The translations under genes were made by a program, and so were the position numbers. DNA of 9,454 bases from JACQWX01 sp041662295 (lineage in GTDB: Bacteria; Elusimicrobiota; Elusimicrobia; UBA1565; UBA9628). The number at the start of each line of letters is the position of its first letter. Position 1 is the first letter of the stretch. The notes below the pieces were generated by a model. It searched no databases and was not told where the DNA came from. It was given only the letters and a program-made list of their open reading frames with translations. The DNA is taken from assembly GCA_041662295.1 (NCBI GenBank), contig JBAZSR010000154.1, positions 1-9,454 on the forward strand, written 5' to 3'. Of the stretch, positions 1 to 5,670 are shown in pieces.

Positions 1-2031
1 GCGGTTGACGCGCTCGACGGCGATCTGCGAGATGTGGAGGAGCCCCTCCTTGCCGGGGAAGATCTCGACGAAGGCGCCGAACTCCTTGATGGAGACCACG
101 TGCCCCTTGTAGATCTTGCCGACCTCGGCTTCGACCGTGAGGGCTTCGACCTCGGCCTTGGCCTTGTCGCAGCCGTCGGCGTCGACGCCGGTGATGAAGA
201 CCGAGCCGTCGTCCTCGACGTCGACCTCGACCCCGTAGGTCTCGATGAGCCGGCGGATGTTCTTGCCGCCGGGGCCGATGAGGGCGCCGATCTTGTTCAT
301 GGGGATTTGCAGGCGGTAGAGGCGCGGCGCGCTGGGGGCGAGCGCTGGCCTCGGCGCGGGGAGGACCTCGTTCATCTTGCCGAGGATGTGCAGCCGGCCC
401 TGGCGGGCAGCCTCGAGCGCTTCCTTCATGATGGCGATGGAGAGCCCCTCGACCTTCATGTCCATCTGAAAGCCCGTGATGCCGCGCTCGGTGCCCGCGA
501 CCTTGAAGTCCATGTCGCCGTTGTGGTCCTCGAGGCCGGCGATGTCCGTGAGGATGGCGTACTTGCCGTTCTCGTAGACGAGGCCCATCGCGACTCCGGC
601 GCACGGGGCCTTCATGGGGACGCCCGCGTCGAAGAGGGCCAGCGACCCGCCGCAGACGCTCGCCATGGAGGAGGAGCCGTTCGATTCGAGGATCTCGGAG
701 ACGACGCGGATGGTGTAGGCGAACTCCTCGTCCGGTGGCAGGAGCGGGGCGAGCGAGCGCTGGGCGAGAGCCCCGTGGCCTATCTCTCGGCGGCCCGGGC
801 CGCGCTCGGGCTTGACCTCACCCACGGAGAACGACGGGAAGTTGTAGTGGAGCAGGAACCTTTCCTTATATTCCCCCTCCAGGACGTCCATGATCTGCAT
901 GTCGGCGGGACTCCCCAGGGTGACGGAGCAGAAGGCCTGGGTCTGGCCGCGGGTGAAGACCACGGAGCCGTGGAGCTGCTTGAAGACCGGCAGCATGATG
1001 GAGATGGGCCGGACCTCGTTGAAGGCCCTGCCGTCGGGGCGGATCCTCTCGTTCAAGGCCATGGCGCGGCTCTCGACGTAGACGATGTCCTCGATGACCC
1101 GTCCGACGTAGGGGAGCCACTCCTTCATGTCGGGCTGCTGCGCGGAGGCGGCCTCGAGCTCCTTGACGATGCCTTCCTTGATGCCGCTGATGGCGTTGTC
1201 GAGCCCGAACTTGTCGAGCTTCATGCGCAGGGCGGCCTTGATGGGCTCGAGGGCCTTGCCGGTCACGTAGTCGACGATCGGCTTGGGCGTGGTCTTGGCC
1301 GCGACCGCGCGCTTGGCGACCTTGCGGCCGGACGCCGCGGAATCGGCGACGAGCTTGAGCTGGAGGTCGCAGAGCTTGTCGATGACCTTGGAGGCGGCGT
1401 CGAGCGCGTCGATGAACACGCCCTCGGGGACCTCGTTGCCTGTGCCCTCGACCATAAGGAGGGCACCCTTCTTGCCCGCGACCACGATTTCGAGCTCGGC
1501 GCGCTCGCGCTCCTCGAACGTGGGGAACATGGTGAGCGCGCCGTCGATGAGGGCCACGCGGACGGCCGAGACCGGTCCGTTCCACGGGATGTCGGAGAGC
1601 ATCAGGGCCGCCGAGGCGCCCGTGATGGCGAGCACGTCGGAATCGTTCTGGCCGTCGATGGAGATCACGATGGTGTGCACCATGGTCTCGAAGTTCCAGC
1701 CCTCGGGGAAGAGCGGCCGGATCGGGCGGTCGATGAGCCTGGAGGACAGGGTCTCCTTCTCGCGGGGCCGGCTCTCGCGCTTGAAGAATCCGCCCGGGAT
1801 GCGGCCCGCGGCGTAGGTGCGCTCGCGGTATTCCGAGGTCAGCGGCATGAAGCTGACGTCCTTGGGATTCTTCTGGGCGGTCGCGGCCGAGAGGACCGCG
1901 GTGCCGCCGAGGTGCACGGTGACCGAGCCGCCCGCCTGCTTGGCGAGGGTCCCGGTCTGGATGGAAATGGTCTTCTCCCCGATGGTCTCGGAGAGGTCGA
2001 TTTTCTGAATGGGCGCAGACAATGAAGGCAT
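1..2031 (-). CDS. pnp: Polynucleotide phosphorylase (PNPase), 3' end cut by the window edge
   Basis: This is a phosphate-dependent 3'-5' exoribonuclease of mRNA decay that can also add nucleotides to RNA ends. The 677 codons visible run off the left edge; the family is usually about 700 residues. Two RNase PH-like domains are joined by a helical domain. FFKRE and RLIDRPIRPLFP lie in the first PH domain. The second holds SNGSSSMASVCGG (Ser453-455) and EDHNGDMDFKVAG, whose Asp502 and Asp508 match the E. coli catalytic aspartates D486 and D492. A KH domain with IGPGGKNIRR (about 585-594) follows, then an S1 domain starting near residue 638 (KIYKGHVVSIKEFGAFVE), cut within it. ATG at 2031 is chosen because AGGAG lies 5 nt upstream and the protein begins like other PNPases. 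It follows rpsO by 88 nt, as in many bacteria. A long antisense open frame over this gene is a high-GC artefact. Confidence 0.98.
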   Translation of the reverse strand, partial: MPSLSAPIQKIDLSETIGEKTISIQTGTLAKQAGGSVTVHLGGTAVLSAATAQKNPKDVSFMPLTSEYRERTYAAGRIPGGFFKRESRPREKETLSSRLIDRPIRPLFPEGWNFETMVHTIVISIDGQNDSDVLAITGASAALMLSDIPWNGPVSAVRVALIDGALTMFPTFEERERAELEIVVAGKKGALLMVEGTGNEVPEGVFIDALDAASKVIDKLCDLQLKLVADSAASGRKVAKRAVAAKTTPKPIVDYVTGKALEPIKAALRMKLDKFGLDNAISGIKEGIVKELEAASAQQPDMKEWLPYVGRVIEDIVYVESRAMALNERIRPDGRAFNEVRPISIMLPVFKQLHGSVVFTRGQTQAFCSVTLGSPADMQIMDVLEGEYKERFLLHYNFPSFSVGEVKPERGPGRREIGHGALAQRSLAPLLPPDEEFAYTIRVVSEILESNGSSSMASVCGGSLALFDAGVPMKAPCAGVAMGLVYENGKYAILTDIAGLEDHNGDMDFKVAGTERGITGFQMDMKVEGLSIAIMKEALEAARQGRLHILGKMNEVLPAPRPALAPSAPRLYRLQIPMNKIGALIGPGGKNIRRLIETYGVEVDVEDDGSVFITGVDADGCDKAKAEVEALTVEAEVGKIYKGHVVSIKEFGAFVEIFPGKEGLLHISQIAVERVNR

Positions 2032-2119
2032 GGTAGCTCCTAGGATGAGAAAGGCCTCAAGACGATTCCCTCGCAGACCCGCTGCGCGGGTGCAACTGCT
2101 CGGTCATCGGCGGCTGGAC
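2032..2119 (-). promoter_or_regulatory. rpsO-pnp intergenic region with a small hairpin
   Basis: This 88-nt spacer separates the end of rpsO from the start of pnp. It contains a hairpin with a 6-bp stem, ACCCGC/GCGGGT at 2077-2082 and 2086-2091, and a 3-nt loop. An outer GCAG/CTGC pairing (2073-2076 with 2096-2099) is possible across an internal bulge. No T-run follows on the minus strand, so it is not a convincing terminator. In E. coli the equivalent spacer carries an RNase III-cleaved stem-loop used in PNPase autoregulation. A similar role here is inference from position only. The pnp ribosome binding site (AGGAG, 2036-2040) is at its downstream end. Confidence 0.45.
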
Positions 2120-2386
2120 TTACTTGCGGAGGTCGAGCGCTTTGATGACCTGGTTGTATGCTTCGCGGTCGTTCCGCTTGAGGTAGCTCAGCAGACACCT
2201 CCGCTGACTCACAAGTTTCAGAAGGCCTGACTGGGTCAGGTAATCCTTCTTATTGTCCTTGAGGTGAGCGGAGATCTGCTTGATGCGCTCTGTCAGAAGA
2301 GCGATCTGCGAGGCGGATCCGCCCGTGTCAGCGGGATGCTTCCCGAATTTCTTCAGAATTTCGGTTTTGTTTTCCTTTGTTATCAT
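2120..2386 (-). CDS. rpsO: 30S ribosomal protein S15
   Basis: An 88-residue protein of normal length for S15 (usually 88-89). S15 is a primary binder of the central domain of 16S rRNA in the small subunit. Family signatures are clear: DTGGSASQIALLTERI (about residues 20-35), the HLKDNKKDY region, GLLKLVSQRRCLLSYLKR (about 54-71) and the C-terminal ALDLRK. Its first third is visibly more AT-rich than neighbouring genes, as expected for codon use in a highly expressed ribosomal gene. ATG at 2386 gives the standard N-terminus. Only five known bases precede it before the run of Ns, so its ribosome binding site and promoter are hidden by the gap. It is followed by pnp, the usual partner. Confidence 0.98.
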   Translation of the reverse strand: MITKENKTEILKKFGKHPADTGGSASQIALLTERIKQISAHLKDNKKDYLTQSGLLKLVSQRRCLLSYLKRNDREAYNQVIKALDLRK

Positions 2387-2391
2387 CGCTG

Positions 2392-2401
2392 NNNNNNNNN
2401 N
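2392..2401. other. Assembly gap (ten Ns)
   Basis: Ten undetermined bases lie between the 5' end of rpsO and the palindromic repeat. A round number of Ns usually marks a scaffold join whose true length is unknown. The gap hides the rpsO leader and may hide more repeat copies or a gene. Because a repeat abuts it, the adjacency of cinA and rpsO should be treated as provisional. Confidence 0.9.
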
Positions 2402-2406
2402 GCAAG

Positions 2407-2471
2407 CGGGGTCAGATCTTGAAATTTCACTTTTCGCCCTGCGAAAAGTGAAATTTCAAGATCTGACCCCG
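2407..2471. repeat. 65-bp perfect inverted repeat (REP-like palindrome)
   Basis: Two perfectly complementary 31-nt arms, 2407-2437 and 2441-2471, are separated by the trinucleotide CCT. The outer ends read CGGGGTCAGATCTTGA and the inner part GAAATTTCACTTTTCGC. It is much more AT-rich than the flanking genes. Complementarity stops abruptly at both ends. The right arm supplies the last four codons (GVRS) and the TGA stop of cinA. No T-run follows, so it is not a standard terminator, but the transcript would fold into a long double-stranded stem. From memory, GGGGTCAGATCTTGA-type palindromes recur in many environmental bacterial genomes, often with REP-associated Y1 transposases; this could not be checked here and no transposase is visible. 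Confidence 0.85.
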
Positions 2472-3730
2472 AGGAGGAGGATTTGGAGCGCGCGCGTGGA
2501 CGCGCGGGAGCGGATGAACTCGCGGCTCCCGGCGAGACGGAGCTCGTGGACGGACGAGCGTCTCTTCGGCCCGGCGATGCCGAGGTAGACGAGGCCCACG
2601 GGCTTGGAGGCTGTGCCTCCCGACGGGCCCGCGATGCCCGTGACGGAGAGCCCGACGCTCGCGCCGGTCCGCCGGCGGACGCCCTCGGCCATCTCGCGGC
2701 AGCACTCCTCGGACACCGCGCCGAAGCGGCGGAGCGTCTCGGGCCGCACGCCGAGCAGGTCCCTCTTGAGGCTGTCGGAGTAGGCGACGGCCCCTCCGAG
2801 GAAGAAGGACGAGGCGCCGGGGACATCGGTGAGGCGGCTGGCGATGCTCCCGCCGGTGCAGGATTCGGCGACGGACAGCGTGAGCCTTTTCTCCGCGAAC
2901 GTCCGGCCGACCACGGCCTCGATGGGCTCGTCCCCTTCCCAGAGCGTGAACGCGCCCACGGCCTTGAGGGCCGCGCGTCGGACGCGGTCGAGCTCTGAAC
3001 GGGCGGCGGAGGCGGACGCCCCTGTGACGCGGGCGTGGAAGTCCACCTGGCCCGGATAGGAGAGGATCGTGAAGCTCCTCCGGCCGCCCGCGGTCGCGAC
3101 GAGGCGCGTGAGCTTCTCGTCCGCGGCCGATTCCGGGATCCCGGCCAGGTGGAGGCTCAGGCGCTCCGTGAAGACGCGGGCCGCGTAGCGCTTCACGAGC
3201 GCGGGGAGCACCTCGTCCATGAGCATGGGGTGCAGCTCCCGCCATGGGCCGGGCAGGAGCGCCAGGGTTCGGACCGGGCCTCCTGGCTCGCGGGGCGGCA
3301 GGGTGAGGAGCTGTCCCGGAGCGGTGCCGTTCTTGTTGGCCAGGACCCTGGCTCCGGCGAGCACGAAGGCCTGGCGCCTGTTCTCCGCCGGGAGCCGCAG
3401 GCGTATCTTGCTGAACCGCGACTGGATGCTCCTGAAGATCGGGGCGTGGTAGCGCAGCGGCAGTCCGAGCGCGTCGGAGGCCGCCTCCCGGGTGAGGTCG
3501 TCGAAGGTCGGGCCCAGTCCCCCGCACACGATGAGGCCGTCGCATCGGCCGAGCGCCGCGGCGATCGCGTCCGCCAGGGCCGCCCGGTCGTCCGGCAGGG
3601 TCATCTCCCGGGAGAGGCCCAGGCCGCGGCAGGCCAGGAGCACGCTGATCTTGGCCAGATGCGTGTTGAGGCGGCCGTCGAGGAGCTCCGAGCCCGCGCA
3701 GAGCAGTTCCATGCGCGGCCGTCGGTTCAT
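2456..3730 (-). CDS. cinA: CinA-family protein (MoCF-like domain plus NMN amidohydrolase domain)
   Basis: A 424-residue protein close to the usual CinA length of about 415. The N-terminal MoCF-biosynthesis-like domain (about 7-170) has SELLDGRLNTH and CGGLGPTFDDLTREA. The C-terminal CinA/PncC domain (about 270-416) has AESCTGG with Ser290 and Cys291, TGIAGPSGG and KPVGLVYLGI. Family members hydrolyse nicotinamide mononucleotide to nicotinic acid mononucleotide in pyridine nucleotide salvage; the N-terminal domain is linked to ADP-ribose pyrophosphatase activity. ATG at 3730 overlaps the preceding stop as ATGA, suggesting translational coupling; ATG at 3712 (MELLC) matches the usual family start better and is a real alternative. 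The last residues, GVRS, come from the inserted palindrome, so the native C-terminus has been replaced, probably harmlessly. The 'competence-damage' name is historical. Confidence 0.93.
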   Translation of the reverse strand: MNRRPRMELLCAGSELLDGRLNTHLAKISVLLACRGLGLSREMTLPDDRAALADAIAAALGRCDGLIVCGGLGPTFDDLTREAASDALGLPLRYHAPIFRSIQSRFSKIRLRLPAENRRQAFVLAGARVLANKNGTAPGQLLTLPPREPGGPVRTLALLPGPWRELHPMLMDEVLPALVKRYAARVFTERLSLHLAGIPESAADEKLTRLVATAGGRRSFTILSYPGQVDFHARVTGASASAARSELDRVRRAALKAVGAFTLWEGDEPIEAVVGRTFAEKRLTLSVAESCTGGSIASRLTDVPGASSFFLGGAVAYSDSLKRDLLGVRPETLRRFGAVSEECCREMAEGVRRRTGASVGLSVTGIAGPSGGTASKPVGLVYLGIAGPKRRSSVHELRLAGSREFIRSRASTRALQILLLGVRS

Positions 3731-4026
3731 TGGATCGTGCCCGGGGCCCGTCCGCCGGAGGCCGGGTTCTCTCCCGCCGGGATGGCGCCGAAGCGCGCCT
3801 CGTACTTGTCGATGTTGTCCTTGAGCGCCCAGAGCAGTCTCTTGGCGTGGATGGGCGAGGTCACGATGCGCGCGAGCACCTTCGACTTCGGGGCCTGGGG
3901 CTGCATGAAGAGGAAATCGAAGAGGAACTCGGTCTCGCTGTGCGTGATGAGGGCGAGGTTGGTGTACGTCCCGCGCGCCGTCGCGTCGTCGATGTCGACC
4001 TGGAGAGGCTGGTTCTTTTGGTCCAT
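3727..4026 (-). CDS. DUF3467 family protein
   Basis: A 99-residue protein matching the DUF3467 pattern. YTNLALITHSETEFLFDFLF (about 21-40) is followed by a QPQAPKSKVLARIVTSP stretch, then HAKRLLWALKDNIDKYEARFG (about 60-80). The family is small, soluble and of unknown function; I see no signal peptide, membrane segment or catalytic motif. The Gly/Pro-rich tail after residue 82 looks disordered. ATG at 4026 is the first plausible start for the conserved core; no clear Shine-Dalgarno sequence precedes it, and the AT-rich divergent region begins just upstream. Its stop overlaps the cinA start as ATGA, so the two are probably co-translated, but this does not by itself show a shared pathway. Confidence 0.88.
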   Translation of the reverse strand: MDQKNQPLQVDIDDATARGTYTNLALITHSETEFLFDFLFMQPQAPKSKVLARIVTSPIHAKRLLWALKDNIDKYEARFGAIPAGENPASGGRAPGTIQ

Positions 4027-4087
4027 GGCCGCATGTTATCATAATTCCATTGAATTTTCCGTAAGATTTTGTTTTAATATATGTTCG
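4027..4087. promoter_or_regulatory. Divergent AT-rich promoter region between DUF3467-cinA and gmk
   Basis: This 61-bp interval is sharply AT-rich against GC-rich surroundings and is the only gap between divergent genes. For gmk, TTGAAT (4050-4055) and TTTAAT (4073-4078), spaced 17 bp, resemble -35 and -10 boxes. Transcription would then start only a few bases before the ATG at 4088. On the minus strand TATGAT (4043-4038) could be a -10 box for the DUF3467 gene, again with a very short leader, but I see no good -35. Neither gene has a clear ribosome binding site, consistent with leaderless or near-leaderless transcripts. The box assignments are by eye. Confidence 0.55.
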
Positions 4088-4690
4088 ATGTCCAAAGGCC
4101 TCGCCATCATTCTGTCCGCTCCATCGGGGACGGGTAAATCCACCATTTGCCAGAGGCTGCTCAAGTCGCGCAAGAACATCCGGTATTCCATCACCTGCAC
4201 CACGAGGGAGCCGCGGCCGGGCGAGGTCGACGGGAAGCACTATTTCTTCGTCGGCCAGGACGAGTTCAAGAGGCGCATCCGGAACCACGAGTTCGTCGAG
4301 TGGGCCATGGTGCACGACCACTACTATGGGGTGCCGCGAGGGTTCCTCGAGGACTGCCTGGCCAAGGGCCTCGACGTCCTGCTCGCCATCGACGTCCAGG
4401 GAGCTCGGACCGTCAAGCGCAAGGTCCCGGACTGCGTCCTGATCTTCCTCCTTCCCCCGTCGATCGGCACGCTCAAGGAGAGGCTCCAGTCCCGCCACGA
4501 GGCTTCGGCGTCCCTGGCCAAGCGGCTGGCCAACTCCCGCGGCGAACTCGGCGCCGCCAAGAGCTACGACTATCTGGTCGTCAACGACGACCTCGACAAG
4601 GCCGTCGCCCAGATCTCATCCATCATCACCGCTGAGAGCCTCCGGCTCTCGCGCCGACGCCAGGTGGACCTGGACCACCTGATCCGATGA
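4088..4690 (+). CDS. gmk: Guanylate kinase
   Basis: A 200-residue cytoplasmic enzyme of normal length. It transfers phosphate from ATP to GMP, giving GDP for nucleic acid and signalling nucleotide synthesis. The P-loop is APSGTGKST (residues 11-19). The GMP-binding region follows with TTREPRPGEVDGKHYFF and FVEWAMVHDHYYGVPR. DVLLAIDVQGA is the Walker B-like segment, and the LID region is LKERLQSRHEASASLAKRL. YDYLVVNDDLDKAV marks the C-terminal part. ATG at 4088 is chosen because the protein then begins just ahead of the kinase core; open sequence upstream in the same frame has no gmk similarity. No Shine-Dalgarno sequence is seen. It heads the plus-strand gene run, and gmk next to rpoZ is a common bacterial pairing. 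Confidence 0.97.
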   Translation: MSKGLAIILSAPSGTGKSTICQRLLKSRKNIRYSITCTTREPRPGEVDGKHYFFVGQDEFKRRIRNHEFVEWAMVHDHYYGVPRGFLEDCLAKGLDVLLAIDVQGARTVKRKVPDCVLIFLLPPSIGTLKERLQSRHEASASLAKRLANSRGELGAAKSYDYLVVNDDLDKAVAQISSIITAESLRLSRRRQVDLDHLIR

Positions 4691-4719
4691 CGCAGCCCAG
4701 GATCTGACAGGGAGGGTGC

Positions 4720-5043
4720 ATGACGACGACGAAGAAGAAGCATGATGAGGAGTCCGAGACCCCCGAGGATAAGGCGATGCCAGTCAAGCCCGTCCTCGAC
4801 GAGCTCGTGCTCAACTACAAGACGGGCAAGTACTCCGCTATCCCGCTCATCGCCATGTGGGCCAAGGAGCTCCGCAAGCGCGAGGACCTGCGCCACCTGA
4901 CCCCCAACGAGATCCTCGAGCTCTCCATGGAGCAGGTCCTCAACGGCACCGTGGGCTGGGACGACCTCAAGAAGGCCTTCGCCAGCGGCGCCGCCAAGGC
5001 TACGACCCTCGAGACCCTGACCAAAGGCAAGAAGGAGAAATGA
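4720..5043 (+). CDS. rpoZ: RNA polymerase omega subunit-like protein
   Basis: A 107-residue protein directly after gmk and before coaC, the usual place for rpoZ. Similarity to omega is recognisable but weak. The segment KYSAIPLIAMWAKELRKRED (about 31-50) corresponds to the conserved omega helix that grips the beta-prime C-terminus, and LTPNEILELSMEQVLNGTV (about 54-72) to the later helix. The charged N-terminus (TTTKKKHDEESETPED) and Lys-rich C-terminus look disordered. Omega helps assemble and stabilise RNA polymerase. The expected N-terminal omega motif with Arg-Phe is replaced by LNYKTGKYS. A strong ribosome binding site, GGAGG, ends 4 nt before the ATG at 4720. The stop overlaps the coaC start as ATGA. 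The name rests on position plus partial motif match. Confidence 0.8.
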   Translation: MTTTKKKHDEESETPEDKAMPVKPVLDELVLNYKTGKYSAIPLIAMWAKELRKREDLRHLTPNEILELSMEQVLNGTVGWDDLKKAFASGAAKATTLETLTKGKKEK

Positions 5044-5660
5044 GCCCACGCGCTGGGGGGCCCCCTGCGCCCTCCGGGCGTCTCCCCCGGCACGGCCGGC
5101 AGAGGTCGTCAGCCGGCCGGGTCGTGCTGGGCGTGACCGGTTCGATCGCGGCCTACAAGTCGGCCGAGATCGTCCGGGGCCTGGTCAAGGCAGGGGCCGG
5201 GGTCCGCTGCGTCCTCACCCCCAACGGCGGGCGCTTCATCACCCCGCTGACCCTGGCCACCCTCTCCAACAACCCGGTCGCACAGGACCCCTTCGACCGG
5301 TCCCTGTGGGACATGGCCCACGTGTCCCTCGCGTCCTGGGCGGACCTCATCCTCGTGGCTCCCGCGACGGCCGACTTCATGGCCCGCCTGGCCGGCGGCC
5401 GCGCTGAGACCCTGCTGGACACCCTGGTGCTGGCGTCCCGGTGCCCTGTCGCGGTCTGTCCGGCCCTCCACGAGAACATGTGGACGCACCGGGCGACCCA
5501 GCGCAACGTCGAGCTCCTCAAGGGATACGGCTATGCCGTCTGGGGCCCCGGCAAGGGGGCGCTCGCCAGCGGCGGGACCGGCTGGGGACGGCTCCTCGAC
5601 CCTGACGAGATCGTCTCCCGCGCCCTCGGCCTGTGCCGGGGCAAGAAGCGGCCGGCCTGA
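5040..5660 (+). CDS. coaC: Phosphopantothenoylcysteine decarboxylase (CoaC, stand-alone flavoprotein)
   Basis: A 206-residue FMN-dependent decarboxylase of coenzyme A synthesis, making 4'-phosphopantetheine from 4'-phosphopantothenoylcysteine. The flavoprotein core starts with GVTGSIAAYKSAEIVR (31-46). His94 in MAHVSLASWAD matches the catalytic His, and LVAPATADFMARLA binds flavin. The substrate motif is PALHENMW (141-148); His in place of the more common Asn also occurs in some archaeal and actinobacterial homologues, from memory. The usual ACGD active-site flap reads ASGG here, with Ser177 at the position of E. coli Dfp Cys158, which reduces the reaction intermediate. The start at 5040 overlaps the preceding stop as ATGA. 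The first 26 residues are a non-conserved Pro/Gly/Arg-rich extension that coincides with a repeat also found in priA, so a later non-ATG start is possible. coaB follows after 10 nt. Confidence 0.92.
   Translation: MSPRAGGPPAPSGRLPRHGRQRSSAGRVVLGVTGSIAAYKSAEIVRGLVKAGAGVRCVLTPNGGRFITPLTLATLSNNPVAQDPFDRSLWDMAHVSLASWADLILVAPATADFMARLAGGRAETLLDTLVLASRCPVAVCPALHENMWTHRATQRNVELLKGYGYAVWGPGKGALASGGTGWGRLLDPDEIVSRALGLCRGKKRPA
5050..5093 (+). repeat. Dispersed 44-bp repeat, copy in the 5' end of coaC
   Basis: This 44-bp segment aligns without gaps to 8023-8066 inside priA, with 37 identities by hand count. It begins GCGCTGGGGGG and includes the inverted repeat CGCCC/GGGCG (5068-5072 and 5076-5080, loop TCC), then GTCTCCCCCGGCAC. 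Here it encodes part of the non-conserved N-terminal extension of CoaC. The codon phase differs from the priA copy by one base, so the likeness is at DNA level. Confidence 0.6.
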
Positions 5661-5670
5661 GCCGCCGTCC

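Noticed and set aside
34..2025. 663-residue open frame on the plus strand, and shorter ones nearby on both strands
   Set aside because: It lies antisense to pnp, whose full domain set is clear on the minus strand. The composition (Gly, Asp, Leu, Val, Glu rich, no family motif) is typical of shadow frames in GC-rich DNA.
2280..2826. Small open frames crossing the Ns and the palindrome, containing GSDLEISLF and KVKFQDLTP
   Set aside because: These peptides are just the two palindrome arms translated; the frames span an assembly gap and have no support as genes.
3035..4087. Upstream in-frame extension of gmk to about 3035
   Set aside because: It is antisense to cinA and the DUF3467 gene and would place an unrelated 350-residue segment before the kinase. 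The 200-residue protein from 4088 is complete.
2456..4498. A 680-codon minus-strand frame running from inside gmk through the DUF3467 gene into cinA
   Set aside because: Only the part from 3730 has CinA similarity; upstream it is antisense to gmk and out of frame with the DUF3467 gene. The start was moved to 3730.
4634..4650. Hairpin GAGAGCC/GGCTCTC with a 3-nt loop near the 3' end of gmk
   Set aside because: It lies within coding sequence with no T-run after it, and the operon continues through it, so a terminator is unlikely.
4701..4708. GATCTGAC before rpoZ resembling the edge of the palindromic repeat
   Set aside because: Only eight bases are shared and no second arm is present, so this is probably chance.
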